Of a stretch of 34,933 nucleotides of DNA, positions 1-6,699 are shown piece after piece. The notes under the pieces were generated by a model that saw nothing but the letters and a program-made list of their open reading frames with translations, ran no database searches and was not told the origin of the DNA. A program made the translations under genes and the position numbers. This stretch comes from Victivallis vadensis (GTDB lineage: Bacteria; Verrucomicrobiota; Lentisphaeria; Victivallales; GWF2-50-93): positions 1-34,933 of the forward strand of contig DYRX01000005.1 of the NCBI GenBank assembly GCA_020718525.1, written 5' to 3'. Each line of letters starts with the position of its first letter. Positions within the stretch are counted from its first letter, which is position 1.

Positions 1-69
1 GGATGCAGAAATTGTATTTGTCTGTAAAAAGACTGAATATTGATCTAAATTCAACTGAAAGGAATTGAA

Positions 70-843
70 ATGAGCGGCAAAATCAGAGTCACAGTGTGGA
101 ACGAGTTCAGGCACGAAAAAAAGAACGAGGCGGTCAAAAAGATATATCCAAATGGAATGCATGCAGTTATCGCGGAAGGACTGAAAAAGGACGGATTTGA
201 AGTGAGGACGGCGACACTCGACGAGCCAGAACACGGTCTCAGCGACGAAGTTCTCAATTCGACAGACGTGATGACTTGGTGGGGACATGTAGCGCACGGC
301 GAAGTGAAGGACGAAATTGTGAAAAAGGTGCAGAAGCGCGTCCTCGAAGGCATGGGGATCATTGTCCTCCACTCCGGACATTATTCCAAGATATTCAAAA
401 CTCTGACCGGCACAAACTGCTCGCTGAAATGGCGCGAAGTCGCGGAAAAGGAAAGACTCTGGAACATTGCGCCAAATCATCCAATAACGGATGGGATCGG
501 CGACTACATTGAACTTCCCAACACCGAGATGTACGGCGAACGCTTCGACATCCCAAGTCCCGACGACATCATCTTCATCTCCTGGTTCGAGGGTGGCGAA
601 GTCTTCAGGAGCGGAGTCACCTTCAATCGCGGGAACGGCAAGCTCTTCTATTTCCGCCCCGGACACGAGACCTACCCGATCTATTACAATCCCCAGGTGA
701 TCAAAGTCATATCGAACGCCTGTAAGTGGGCGGCTCCGAGATCTTTCATCAAGGACGTTTGCCCGAATGTGAAGCCTCTCGAGCATATTCCGCCCAAAAA
801 CGTGGACTTCGGCAAGGCAGGCGTGCTTCAGAGCAACGGCTGA
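70..843 (+). CDS. ThuA-like domain protein (trehalose-utilization family)
   Basis: This 257-residue protein matches the ThuA-like family, which has a class I glutamine-amidotransferase-like fold and is usually found beside sugar dehydrogenases. Visible family landmarks are TWWGHVAHGE (about residues 69-78), LHSGHYSKIFKTLTG (about 100-114) and FRPGHETYPIYYNP (about 198-211). No signal peptide is visible, so it is probably cytoplasmic. An AAAGGA ribosome site lies about 7 nt before the ATG. The Gfo/Idh/MocA gene starts 36 nt downstream, so the two are probably co-transcribed and act in catabolism or modification of a sugar or cyclitol. The substrate cannot be read from the sequence. Family assignment is firm and function is loose. 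Confidence 0.9.
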   Translation: MSGKIRVTVWNEFRHEKKNEAVKKIYPNGMHAVIAEGLKKDGFEVRTATLDEPEHGLSDEVLNSTDVMTWWGHVAHGEVKDEIVKKVQKRVLEGMGIIVLHSGHYSKIFKTLTGTNCSLKWREVAEKERLWNIAPNHPITDGIGDYIELPNTEMYGERFDIPSPDDIIFISWFEGGEVFRSGVTFNRGNGKLFYFRPGHETYPIYYNPQVIKVISNACKWAAPRSFIKDVCPNVKPLEHIPPKNVDFGKAGVLQSNG

Positions 844-879
844 TCCAATCCAGTCGAGGACTATCCATAGGAGGCAGAC

Positions 880-1923
880 ATGAACAAGTTGAGAGTTGGC
901 GTCATAGGTCTTGGAATGGGCGTTGCGCACGTGAACGGCTTCCGTTCTCACGAGTGCGCAGATTTGGTCGCGGCGGCAGACACGGATCCAAAAAGGCTGG
1001 AGGAGAGGGGTGGAAGGGATCTGAAGATTCCAGGTCTCTATCTTTCCGCAGAAGAGATGCTCGCGAAGGAAAACTTGGATATTGTCAGCATCGCCACGCC
1101 AAATAAACTTCATAAGCCGCTTGCTATCATGGCCTTCAAAAAAGGATGCCATGTCCTTTGTGAAAAACCCATGGCGATGAATGCGGCTGAGGCGAGGGAA
1201 ATGCTTGCGGCATCAAAAAAGGCGAAAAAACGCCTCATGATCAATTTCAGCTTCAGATTCACAGAGCAGTCATTTGCAATGAAGCAGGAGATTGACAAGG
1301 GAATCTTGGGCGAAATCTACTACGCGAGAACGCAATGGCTGAGGAGGCGCGGAATGCCCGGATTCGGCGGCTGGTTTGGTCAGAAGGCCCTTTCCGGAGG
1401 CGGTCCGCTCATAGATCTTGGCGTGCACAGGCTTGATCTCGCCCTTTGGCTGATGGGCTATCCCAAGCCGGAATGGGTGATGGGCAACACTTACAACCAT
1501 ATAGCCTCTGAGCGCGCAAAAGCCGAAAAGAAGGCTTTCGACGTCGAAGACATGGCTGTCGGATTCATCAAATTCAAGAACGGCGCGTCTCTGACTCTCG
1601 AGGCGTCCTGGGCAGGAAACATCAAGGACAGAGAGTACATGCACACTCAACTGCTCGGTTCCAAGGCGGGACTGCACCAGTACAATCTCAACGAAGGCTA
1701 CAGCTTCGAGTGCGAGTTCTACCTCGAAAAGAGCGGCGCGCAATACGACATGAAACTGCATCCTCCGGTTCCCCAGGCCAAAAACGCGATGTTTCATTTC
1801 GTTGACAGCATTGTCAGCGGAAAGCCGCACACTGCGACTGGCGAAGAGGGACTCATAATTATGGAAATCCTGGACTCCCTCTACAAGAGTGCTGAGGAAG
1901 GATGCCCCGTCAAGATAAAGTAG
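880..1923 (+). CDS. Gfo/Idh/MocA family NAD(P)-dependent oxidoreductase
   Basis: The 347-residue protein starts with a Rossmann dinucleotide-binding motif, GLGMG at residues 10-14. It carries the family CEKP motif at 94-97, whose lysine is usually catalytic. The substrate-side DLGVH motif follows, with Asp179 and His183. The C-terminal half is the alpha/beta substrate domain. The family oxidises or reduces sugars, inositols and their derivatives with NAD(P), and the substrate is not predictable here. An AGGAGG ribosome site precedes the ATG. The gene follows the ThuA-like gene closely, a common pairing in sugar metabolism. It ends 2 nt from the end of the convergent cupin gene, leaving no room for a dedicated terminator between them. 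Confidence 0.93.
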   Translation: MNKLRVGVIGLGMGVAHVNGFRSHECADLVAAADTDPKRLEERGGRDLKIPGLYLSAEEMLAKENLDIVSIATPNKLHKPLAIMAFKKGCHVLCEKPMAMNAAEAREMLAASKKAKKRLMINFSFRFTEQSFAMKQEIDKGILGEIYYARTQWLRRRGMPGFGGWFGQKALSGGGPLIDLGVHRLDLALWLMGYPKPEWVMGNTYNHIASERAKAEKKAFDVEDMAVGFIKFKNGASLTLEASWAGNIKDREYMHTQLLGSKAGLHQYNLNEGYSFECEFYLEKSGAQYDMKLHPPVPQAKNAMFHFVDSIVSGKPHTATGEEGLIIMEILDSLYKSAEEGCPVKIK

Positions 1924-1925
1924 TT

Positions 1926-2369
1926 CTATAGCGGATCGAATCCTTCTGGCGCAAGAACAAAGTCGCTGAAGTCGAAGGCTGGAGAAACGACAGTGGAAAA
2001 GAGGGTCCAGGCATCAGGGGAGTCGCATGACAGCGAAGTGGTCTGCCATGTCCCGGCAGGAATGAAGGACTGAAAAAGCTCCGATTTCTGCGCCTGGGCT
2101 CCGAGAATCCTTTTTTCCCGGCGTCCGTCTGCAAAGAGCAGTTTCTGCTCCGCCGCCGCGCCTGCATGATAGAACCATATTTCGTCTGATCTGAGCATGT
2201 GCCAGCGTGAAAAGGATCCGGATCTGATGAGATAGAATATCGCGCTGGAATGCGCCTTTTCTCCGCAATGTGGATCGGATCGGTATGTCTCCCTGAAAAA
2301 GCCGCCTTCCTGCTGAAGAGCCTCCAGTCCAAGAATCCTGATCATAGAGTCTGCATCAATCAATTTCAT
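1926..2369 (-). CDS. DUF985 cupin-fold protein
   Basis: The 147-residue protein fits the DUF985 (cupin_5) family along its whole length. Landmarks are EGGFFRETYRSD (21-32), SAIFYLI (42-48), RWHMLRSDEIWFYHAG (55-70), IPAGTWQT (103-110) and the terminal VVSPAFDFSDFVLA (127-140). The family is a small beta-barrel; related cupins bind metals or sugar derivatives, but no firm reaction is known for most members. An AAAAGG ribosome site lies about 9 nt upstream on the minus strand. The gene is convergent with the oxidoreductase and divergent from the tRNA-Cys gene, so it is probably transcribed alone. Confidence 0.88.
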   Translation of the reverse strand: MKLIDADSMIRILGLEALQQEGGFFRETYRSDPHCGEKAHSSAIFYLIRSGSFSRWHMLRSDEIWFYHAGAAAEQKLLFADGRREKRILGAQAQKSELFQSFIPAGTWQTTSLSCDSPDAWTLFSTVVSPAFDFSDFVLAPEGFDPL

Positions 2370-2385
2370 GCTTTTCTGCCTTTTA

Positions 2386-2415
2386 TTGTTTGAAAAAATG
2401 AGAAAACGCTTTAAG
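2386..2415 (+). promoter_or_regulatory. Possible sigma70-type promoter for tRNA-Cys
   Basis: TTGTTT (2386-2391) and TTTAAG (2410-2415) are separated by 18 nt and are followed by a stretch leading to the tRNA start at 2441. Both boxes deviate from consensus. The call rests mainly on the need for a tRNA promoter in this short divergent gap. Confidence 0.25.
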
Positions 2416-2440
2416 TTCGCCTGTTCTCAAGCCGGTTTGC

Positions 2441-2515
<75 letters not shown>

Positions 2516-2577
2516 TATTTCTCCTCGTAAATATTCGTCCTTGACACTCAGTATTCCATTCTTCTTCCAACTGGCTC

Positions 2578-2605
2578 TTGAATTAAGCTTTCCCTGAATT
2601 ATAAT
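2578..2605 (+). promoter_or_regulatory. Likely sigma70-type promoter for the nucleotidyltransferase pair
   Basis: TTGAAT (2578-2583) and a perfect TATAAT (2600-2605) are separated by 16 nt. Transcription would start near 2612 and give a leader of only about 23 nt before the ATG at 2635. No clear Shine-Dalgarno sequence is present in that short leader. Confidence 0.5.
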
Positions 2606-2634
2606 CTGGACAAGTCAAATCCAGTTCCATTGCA

Positions 2635-3132
2635 ATGCCAATGAATATAGATCGGATCATTGAAACCTTCAACCGGCACCGGGTCGCCTGTCTTCTCATT
2701 GGCGGGGTTAATTTTCTTCTTCGCCACGAGCCATATTTGACGTTCGACATTGACTTTTGGATCATGGACTGTCCAGAAAATCTCAGAAGATGCGAAGAAG
2801 CTCTTGCCTCCCTCGATGCCGAATGGGGAGCTGGCGACGATGACTGGAAGCCTGTCGTGCAAAGACCGCCAGGCTGGCTGGCATCTCAGGCTGTATTTTG
2901 TCTTGCAAGCCCTTTTGGAGCCATTGGCATATTCCGTTTCGTCCAAGGTCTCGCCAACTGGGAGGAATCAAATCTGAACGCGTTGTCAGGGCAAACAGCT
3001 TCCGGCGTTGAGTACAGGGGGATTTCTGATAGAGACATGCTCCTCTGCCAGGAAGCTCTGCCTGAGCCGATGAGGAAGCTAGACAGAGTCAGAACACTCA
3101 GAAAGGCATTGTCAGCAAATGACACAGTTTGA
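2635..3132 (+). CDS. MNT-like nucleotidyltransferase-fold protein
   Basis: The 165-residue protein has the start of a minimal nucleotidyltransferase (pol-beta superfamily) domain: LIGGVNFLLR (21-30), then TFDIDF (36-41), giving the GG plus D-x-D pattern with Asp38 and Asp40. The third catalytic carboxylate expected later in the fold is not evident; the region around GAIGIF lacks an obvious Asp. Standalone proteins of this kind are often called AbiEii-like or DUF6036-like, but the exact family cannot be fixed by eye. The ATG at 2635 is followed by another in-frame ATG at 2641, and neither has a strong ribosome site. The next gene overlaps its end by 14 nt, implying translational coupling. A toxin-antitoxin or modification role is possible but unproven. 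Confidence 0.72.
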   Translation: MPMNIDRIIETFNRHRVACLLIGGVNFLLRHEPYLTFDIDFWIMDCPENLRRCEEALASLDAEWGAGDDDWKPVVQRPPGWLASQAVFCLASPFGAIGIFRFVQGLANWEESNLNALSGQTASGVEYRGISDRDMLLCQEALPEPMRKLDRVRTLRKALSANDTV

Positions 3133-3304
3133 ACAGCAGGCGCTCGAGGAAGATCGCAGAGATCGCAAATTCAACAAGCTTGATCGCTGGCGAGCCATTC
3201 AGGACACCATAGCCTGGGCGGATCTCCAGCAGTCAGAACCTCGCAACAGCCGCTCATCCCGCCTCAAAGAGCAGAAAAGAAAAAACACGGCGTCGTCAGG
3301 CTAA
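3119..3304 (+). CDS. Small hypothetical protein (61 residues) coupled to the nucleotidyltransferase
   Basis: This highly charged 61-residue protein starts MTQFEQQALEEDRRD and contains a central FNKLDRWRAIQDTIAWADLQ segment that looks helical, followed by a basic, Ser/Arg-rich tail. It has no signal peptide or membrane segment. Its start overlaps the end of the nucleotidyltransferase gene by 14 nt in another frame, the usual arrangement for a coupled partner. The function is not recognised. It could be a partner, regulator or antidote of the upstream protein. The case for a real gene rests on its position, the overlap and the coherent helical composition. Confidence 0.55.
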   Translation: MTQFEQQALEEDRRDRKFNKLDRWRAIQDTIAWADLQQSEPRNSRSSRLKEQKRKNTASSG

Positions 3305-3312
3305 TCTTTGGC

Positions 3313-3350
3313 GGCAAGGGGAGAGGTGTACCTGGACAAAGCCCCCTGCC
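3313..3350 (+). other. Stem-loop downstream of the small two-gene unit
   Basis: GGCAAGGGG (3313-3321) can pair with CCCCCTGCC (3342-3350) with one mismatch. The loop holds a short inner inverted repeat, AGG/CCT (3324-3326 and 3331-3333). It lies just after the stop codon of the 61-residue gene, so it could help end that transcript. The expected U-tract does not follow directly; a T-run occurs only about 25 nt later. Confidence 0.3.
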
Positions 3351-3383
3351 CTGCCCCATCTTGCGATGAAATGTTTTTTTGTC

Positions 3384-3411
3384 TTGAAATTGATTCGCCA
3401 ATGGCTATTTT
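3384..3411 (+). promoter_or_regulatory. Candidate sigma70-type promoter for manC
   Basis: TTGAAA (3384-3389) and TATTTT (3406-3411) are separated by 16 nt. Transcription would start near 3418 and give a leader of about 65 nt. A perfect 5-bp hairpin, GGCGA-tttgc-TCGCC (3421-3435), sits at the very 5' end of that leader and could stabilise the transcript. The manC ribosome site is GGGGAG at 3471-3476. Confidence 0.38.
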
Positions 3412-3483
3412 GCTTTGCATGGCGATTTGCTCGCCGCAGTTCGTGGGTGTAAAAAAAAACTTGCCTAGCCGGGGAGAAAGATC

Positions 3484-4566
3484 ATGAAAGACAATTTCTG
3501 CGTCATCATGGCAGGAGGGATAGGAAGTCGCTTCTGGCCTCTGAGCAAGACCAGCAAGCCCAAGCAGTTTTTGGACATAATGGGAGTTGGCAGGACATTT
3601 CTTCAGCTCACCTGCGATCGTCTCAAGCCTATCTGCCCTGAGGAGAACTTCTTCATTGTCACCAACGAAATTTACAAAGATTTGGTTCTTGAACAGATTC
3701 CGTTTTTGAGCGACGAGCAGGTGCTTCTTGAGCCGGTCAGGCGCAACACCGCCCCCTGCATCGCGTATGCAAACTGCGAAATTCGCAAGAGAAACAAGAA
3801 CGCCAAAATGATTGTCGCGCCTGCGGATCACCTGATACTAAAACAGGATGAATTTCTGCGCGTTTTGAAAAACGGCCTCGATTTCGCCTCAAAAAATGAC
3901 GCATTGCTCACAATCGGCATAAGGCCCAGCCGTCCCGACACCGGCTACGGCTACATCCGGAAATCTTCGCAGAAGGAAGGACTCTCAGGATACGACGAGA
4001 TTTACAAAGTTGACCGTTTCACCGAAAAGCCCAATCTTGAACTCGCAAAATCCTTCTGCGAAAGCGGGGACTACCTCTGGAATTCGGGAATATTTGTCTG
4101 GTCCCTCTCCTCCATAGACAATGCCATTGAAAAATATATGAACGATGTTTTCAGGCTCTTCTCAAGTCTGGCCAGTGGCAAGCCGGACAGGGAAAGCATA
4201 GGACGCGTCTATGCGGCTTCGCCAAACATTTCGATTGATTATGGCGTCATGGAAAAGGCGCCGAATGTATATGTTCATGATGCGGATTTCGCCTGGTCGG
4301 ATCTCGGAACCTGGGGCTCCCTGTATGAAAACATGCACAAGGACGGGACCGCCAACGCCGTGGCATCCGGAGATGCAATGCTCTACGACACAAGAAATTG
4401 CGTAGTCAACGTTCCTCCAAAAAAATTGGTCCTCATACAGGGGCTTGACGGATACATTGTTGTTGATTCCGGGGAGAGCCTGATGATTTGCAAAAAGGAT
4501 GAGGAGCAGAGAATAAAGCAGTTTGTCGGAGACATACAGAGCAGGAAAGGAAGCAATTTTGTCTAA
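3484..4566 (+). CDS. manC: Mannose-1-phosphate guanylyltransferase
   Basis: The 360-residue enzyme makes GDP-mannose from mannose-1-phosphate and GTP. The nucleotide-binding signature GGIGSRFWPLS (11-21) with the following KPKQF (25-29) is intact. Other family motifs are EPVRRNTAPCIAYA, RPDTGYGYI, FTEKP and LWNSGIFVW. The length fits the single-domain form; the C-terminal mannose-6-phosphate isomerase domain of the roughly 475-residue bifunctional enzymes is absent. GGGGAG lies 7 nt before the ATG. It sits upstream of the exopolysaccharide genes and likely supplies GDP-mannose or the precursor of GDP-fucose-type sugars to them. No phosphomannomutase is in the window. Confidence 0.95.
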   Translation: MKDNFCVIMAGGIGSRFWPLSKTSKPKQFLDIMGVGRTFLQLTCDRLKPICPEENFFIVTNEIYKDLVLEQIPFLSDEQVLLEPVRRNTAPCIAYANCEIRKRNKNAKMIVAPADHLILKQDEFLRVLKNGLDFASKNDALLTIGIRPSRPDTGYGYIRKSSQKEGLSGYDEIYKVDRFTEKPNLELAKSFCESGDYLWNSGIFVWSLSSIDNAIEKYMNDVFRLFSSLASGKPDRESIGRVYAASPNISIDYGVMEKAPNVYVHDADFAWSDLGTWGSLYENMHKDGTANAVASGDAMLYDTRNCVVNVPPKKLVLIQGLDGYIVVDSGESLMICKKDEEQRIKQFVGDIQSRKGSNFV

Positions 4567-4659
4567 AAGCCTTTGCATAATTCTTGTAAAGCAGGTCTTT
4601 CATAATTCCAAACTCGATGTATCTTAACAGCAATTGAACAACATATCGGAGAAATGGTC

Positions 4660-4998
4660 ATGAACATATCGGTTGACAAAAAAGGAACGGTTACGCTGAT
4701 CACGCTGACAGGAAAAATTGACTCGTCCAACTCGAAGGATTTGAAGACGAAGTTTTCCCAGCTCCGCGCCTCGCCCGACAATTACGTCATGGACTTCAAA
4801 GATGTGGAATTCATTGACAGTTCGGGTCTGGGCGCATTTGTCGCATGCCTGAAGAGCGCGCTCGAGACAGGCGGCAACATCAAGATCGCGAATCTTCAGA
4901 AAAAGGTTCGCATGGTCTTCGAAATAACGAGAATTCACAAGATTTGCGACATATTCGACAGCGTGGATGCGGCACTGGCCTCATACTCGCGGGCCTGA
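4660..4998 (+). CDS. STAS-domain anti-sigma-factor antagonist (SpoIIAA/RsbV-like)
   Basis: The 112-residue protein is a single STAS domain with the phosphorylation motif FIDSSGLGAF (51-60). By comparison with SpoIIAA the modified residue would be Ser54. Such proteins are phosphorylated by RsbW-type kinases and dephosphorylated by SpoIIE/RsbU-type PP2C phosphatases, and they switch partners according to phosphorylation state. Exactly these two activities are fused in the sensor encoded at 16450-19944. The ATG at 4660 is preferred over one at 4654, because the GGAG at 4648-4651 lies 8 nt from 4660 but only 2 nt from 4654. No anti-sigma or sigma factor gene is in the window, so the output could be a sigma factor elsewhere or a glycan enzyme. 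Confidence 0.93.
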   Translation: MNISVDKKGTVTLITLTGKIDSSNSKDLKTKFSQLRASPDNYVMDFKDVEFIDSSGLGAFVACLKSALETGGNIKIANLQKKVRMVFEITRIHKICDIFDSVDAALASYSRA

Positions 4999-5031
4999 GC
5001 CGGGGAACTGCACAGCTAGCGGAGCTCCGTC

Positions 5032-6456
5032 ATGAAATGTGTAATCTCGCTCAATTTTTCCGGCTCCTCGTGGGCGACTTCTGTTTTTCCAGGCGCTTCT
5101 GCGCAGACTCTTAAAATAGCTAATAAAGCCTGGTGCGAGTATCTCCTCGACTTTTGCTTTGTCTCCTCCATAAAGGATGTCCGAATTCTCGTTGACGATG
5201 CCGGAGACAAGGTGGAGGATTATTTTTCCGACGGAATGAAGTGGGGACTCTCCATCTCCTACGGATTTTCCCGCGAGGGGGACGGCACGGACGAGATCAT
5301 CCTGAAAAACAGGGATTTCGTATCTGGCAATCAGCTTCTGCTGATCTCTGGTCCAGTCTTCATCAATTATTCTGCAAAGGCTCCAAAGAGCGTTTTTTTC
5401 CAAAAAACCGGACGGGAACTCCGTTCAAAGGACGGACTTGGTCGTCTCCTTCTTCTTGACATTTCATCGGACGGCAAAGTCCTTGAGCCGCCAAGTCTCT
5501 TTTCCCAGGAGGAAGCCGCCTTGGAAATTATGACAATATCCAGCGTCAAGGACTACTACGACGCCAACATGATGGTCATAAGGGAGAAAAGGGCGAACTT
5601 TGTGCTTCCCGGATACAGCAATGAAGACGGAGTCTATCTTGGGCAGAATGTTTCGACAAACAGGACAGCCCGTCTGGAAAAGCCCCTGATGCTGGGGGAC
5701 AATGTCGAGCTTGGCGCACTCTGCGTTTTGGGACCATCCGCGATAATCGGCTCGAATGTGATCATTGACGACAGCTCGGTGATTGAGAACTCCATCGTCT
5801 GCGACGGGACCTATGTGGGACGGGATTTGGACATATCCGGAAAAATCGTATCGCAGTCCAGTCTGATAGATCCTGAATCCGGTGAAAAATTCGTACTTGC
5901 AGACAAATTCATACTTTCCGGAGAGGCGATTTCAGAGTTCATGCTGAAGCTGAAAAAACTGCGTTCCTTCATAGCGGCGCTAGTCCTTGTCGTCGCCATC
6001 TGCCCTTTCTATCTGATATTTATCATATTTTCCAAAATTTTCGGCATTCTGGCGCCCGTCGAGAAGACTTACATCGCCTCTGATAGGAAAAGCAGGGCTA
6101 AAACTACGTTTTTCAAAGATCCTGACTCCTTTGCATCGAGACTCTTCTTCAGGCTTTCCTTGGACAAGTTCCCTCTTCTCCTCGAAGTGCTGAAGGGCAA
6201 TATTTTTGTCGCGGGCAACAGCCTTGCAGACTCGGACGAAGCAGGCGAGAAGTCTCTTGAAAATCTTCCGATCTACCTGCCGGGGGTTTTCACATACGCA
6301 GAGACTGTCTCCGAGTTTGGAGCCATCCCGCCGGAAGAAAGGATGATTCACGACATGTATTACAGCCACAGGCCGTCCTTGCTTCTGGATCTTAAAATTG
6401 TCCTGACAGTATTTTTCTCCAGATTATTCGGTCGCTTTTATCCTCATTCAGCGTGA
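5032..6456 (+). CDS. Three-part protein: nucleotidyltransferase-like domain, left-handed beta-helix, degenerate phosphoglycosyl transferase
   Basis: The 474-residue protein combines three parts. Residues 1-160 resemble a sugar-nucleotide pyrophosphorylase, with a KIANKAWCEYLLDF stretch and a VRILVDD strand. They lack the GGxGTR...PK signature, so catalysis is doubtful. Residues about 190-280 contain hexapeptide-like left-handed beta-helix turns such as LGDNVELGALCVLG. Residues 305-470 align with monotopic phosphoglycosyl transferases (PglC/WcaJ type). They have a re-entrant-like hydrophobic helix with Pro325, LSLDKFPLLLEVLKG (375-389) and a C-terminal PGVF...DLKI pattern. The catalytic Asp-Glu pair reads Asp378-Lys379 and the KFRSM motif is missing, so PGT activity is unlikely. 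GGAG lies 7 nt before the ATG. It may be a scaffold or regulator for the intact PGT at 34064. Confidence 0.75.
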   Translation: MKCVISLNFSGSSWATSVFPGASAQTLKIANKAWCEYLLDFCFVSSIKDVRILVDDAGDKVEDYFSDGMKWGLSISYGFSREGDGTDEIILKNRDFVSGNQLLLISGPVFINYSAKAPKSVFFQKTGRELRSKDGLGRLLLLDISSDGKVLEPPSLFSQEEAALEIMTISSVKDYYDANMMVIREKRANFVLPGYSNEDGVYLGQNVSTNRTARLEKPLMLGDNVELGALCVLGPSAIIGSNVIIDDSSVIENSIVCDGTYVGRDLDISGKIVSQSSLIDPESGEKFVLADKFILSGEAISEFMLKLKKLRSFIAALVLVVAICPFYLIFIIFSKIFGILAPVEKTYIASDRKSRAKTTFFKDPDSFASRLFFRLSLDKFPLLLEVLKGNIFVAGNSLADSDEAGEKSLENLPIYLPGVFTYAETVSEFGAIPPEERMIHDMYYSHRPSLLLDLKIVLTVFFSRLFGRFYPHSA

Positions 6457-6462
6457 AAATTT

Positions 6463-6524
6463 GCATATTGACGGGCAAGATTTGGGATTGGATTTTTTTG
6501 TTCCGCCTGAGGGCTGATATGAAT
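6463..6524 (+). repeat. 62-bp direct repeat, copy 1
   Basis: The segment from 6463 to 6524 matches 34778-34839 in the same orientation with 4 mismatches. The first 40 bases are identical, including a run of seven T. It starts 7 nt after the stop codon of the degenerate PGT gene. Its first 9 bases, GCATATTGA, are non-coding here but encode the last Ala-Tyr-stop of the intact PGT at copy 2. Confidence 0.93.
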
Positions 6525-6636
6525 GGTGGCGCGATTTTGGAGCGTTTTATTCGTGGGGGGGAGTAGGAGGACGCAGAGCCGCCATATTGGCTGGCGTTTA
6601 GCGAGCTTTTTCTTTGCCGCATGTCTTTGCGCAAAC

Positions 6637-6671
6637 TTGAAGGGACAATTCGCGATTGCTCGAATCTTCAA
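6637..6671 (+). promoter_or_regulatory. Bulged hairpin overlapping a weak promoter-like pair
   Basis: TTGAAG (6637-6642) pairs with CTTCAA (6666-6671), and ATTCG (6648-6652) pairs with CGAAT (6661-6665). This gives an 11-bp stem with a 5-nt bulge on the 5' side and an 8-nt loop. The same bases contain TTGAAG and TCGAAT spaced 17 nt apart, a weak sigma70-type promoter match that would start transcription near 6672. It is placed correctly to drive the operon starting at 6700. Confidence 0.3.
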
Positions 6672-6699
6672 CCCAAGCATAAAAAGGTCAACACAGATC

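Larger units (their letters stand above)
6457..6699 (+). other. Intergenic region before the exopolysaccharide operon
   Basis: This 243-nt gap contains copy 1 of the 62-bp repeat (6463-6524), a G-rich tract near 6556-6570, an imperfect inverted repeat around GCCGCCATATTGGCTGGC (6579-6596), and a bulged hairpin (6637-6671). No convincing gene was seen. Translations running through it on either strand read repeat-derived sequence. Confidence 0.6.

Noticed and set aside
1270..1830. Minus-strand open frame of 186 residues inside the oxidoreductase gene
   Set aside because: It is an antisense shadow; the plus-strand frame carries all Gfo/Idh/MocA motifs.
3301..3831. Minus-strand open frame of 176 residues over the start of manC
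   Set aside because: It covers the manC promoter, ribosome site and catalytic N-terminus on the opposite strand and shows no domain.
6463..6524. The repeat as an intrinsic terminator
   Set aside because: It contains a run of seven T, but no GC-rich stem directly precedes it in either copy.
6523..6699. Extended start at 6523 for the operon-head nucleotidyltransferase
   Set aside because: The 59 extra residues are translated from the end of the repeat and the G-rich intergenic stretch, with no ribosome site; the domain begins well after the ATG at 6700.
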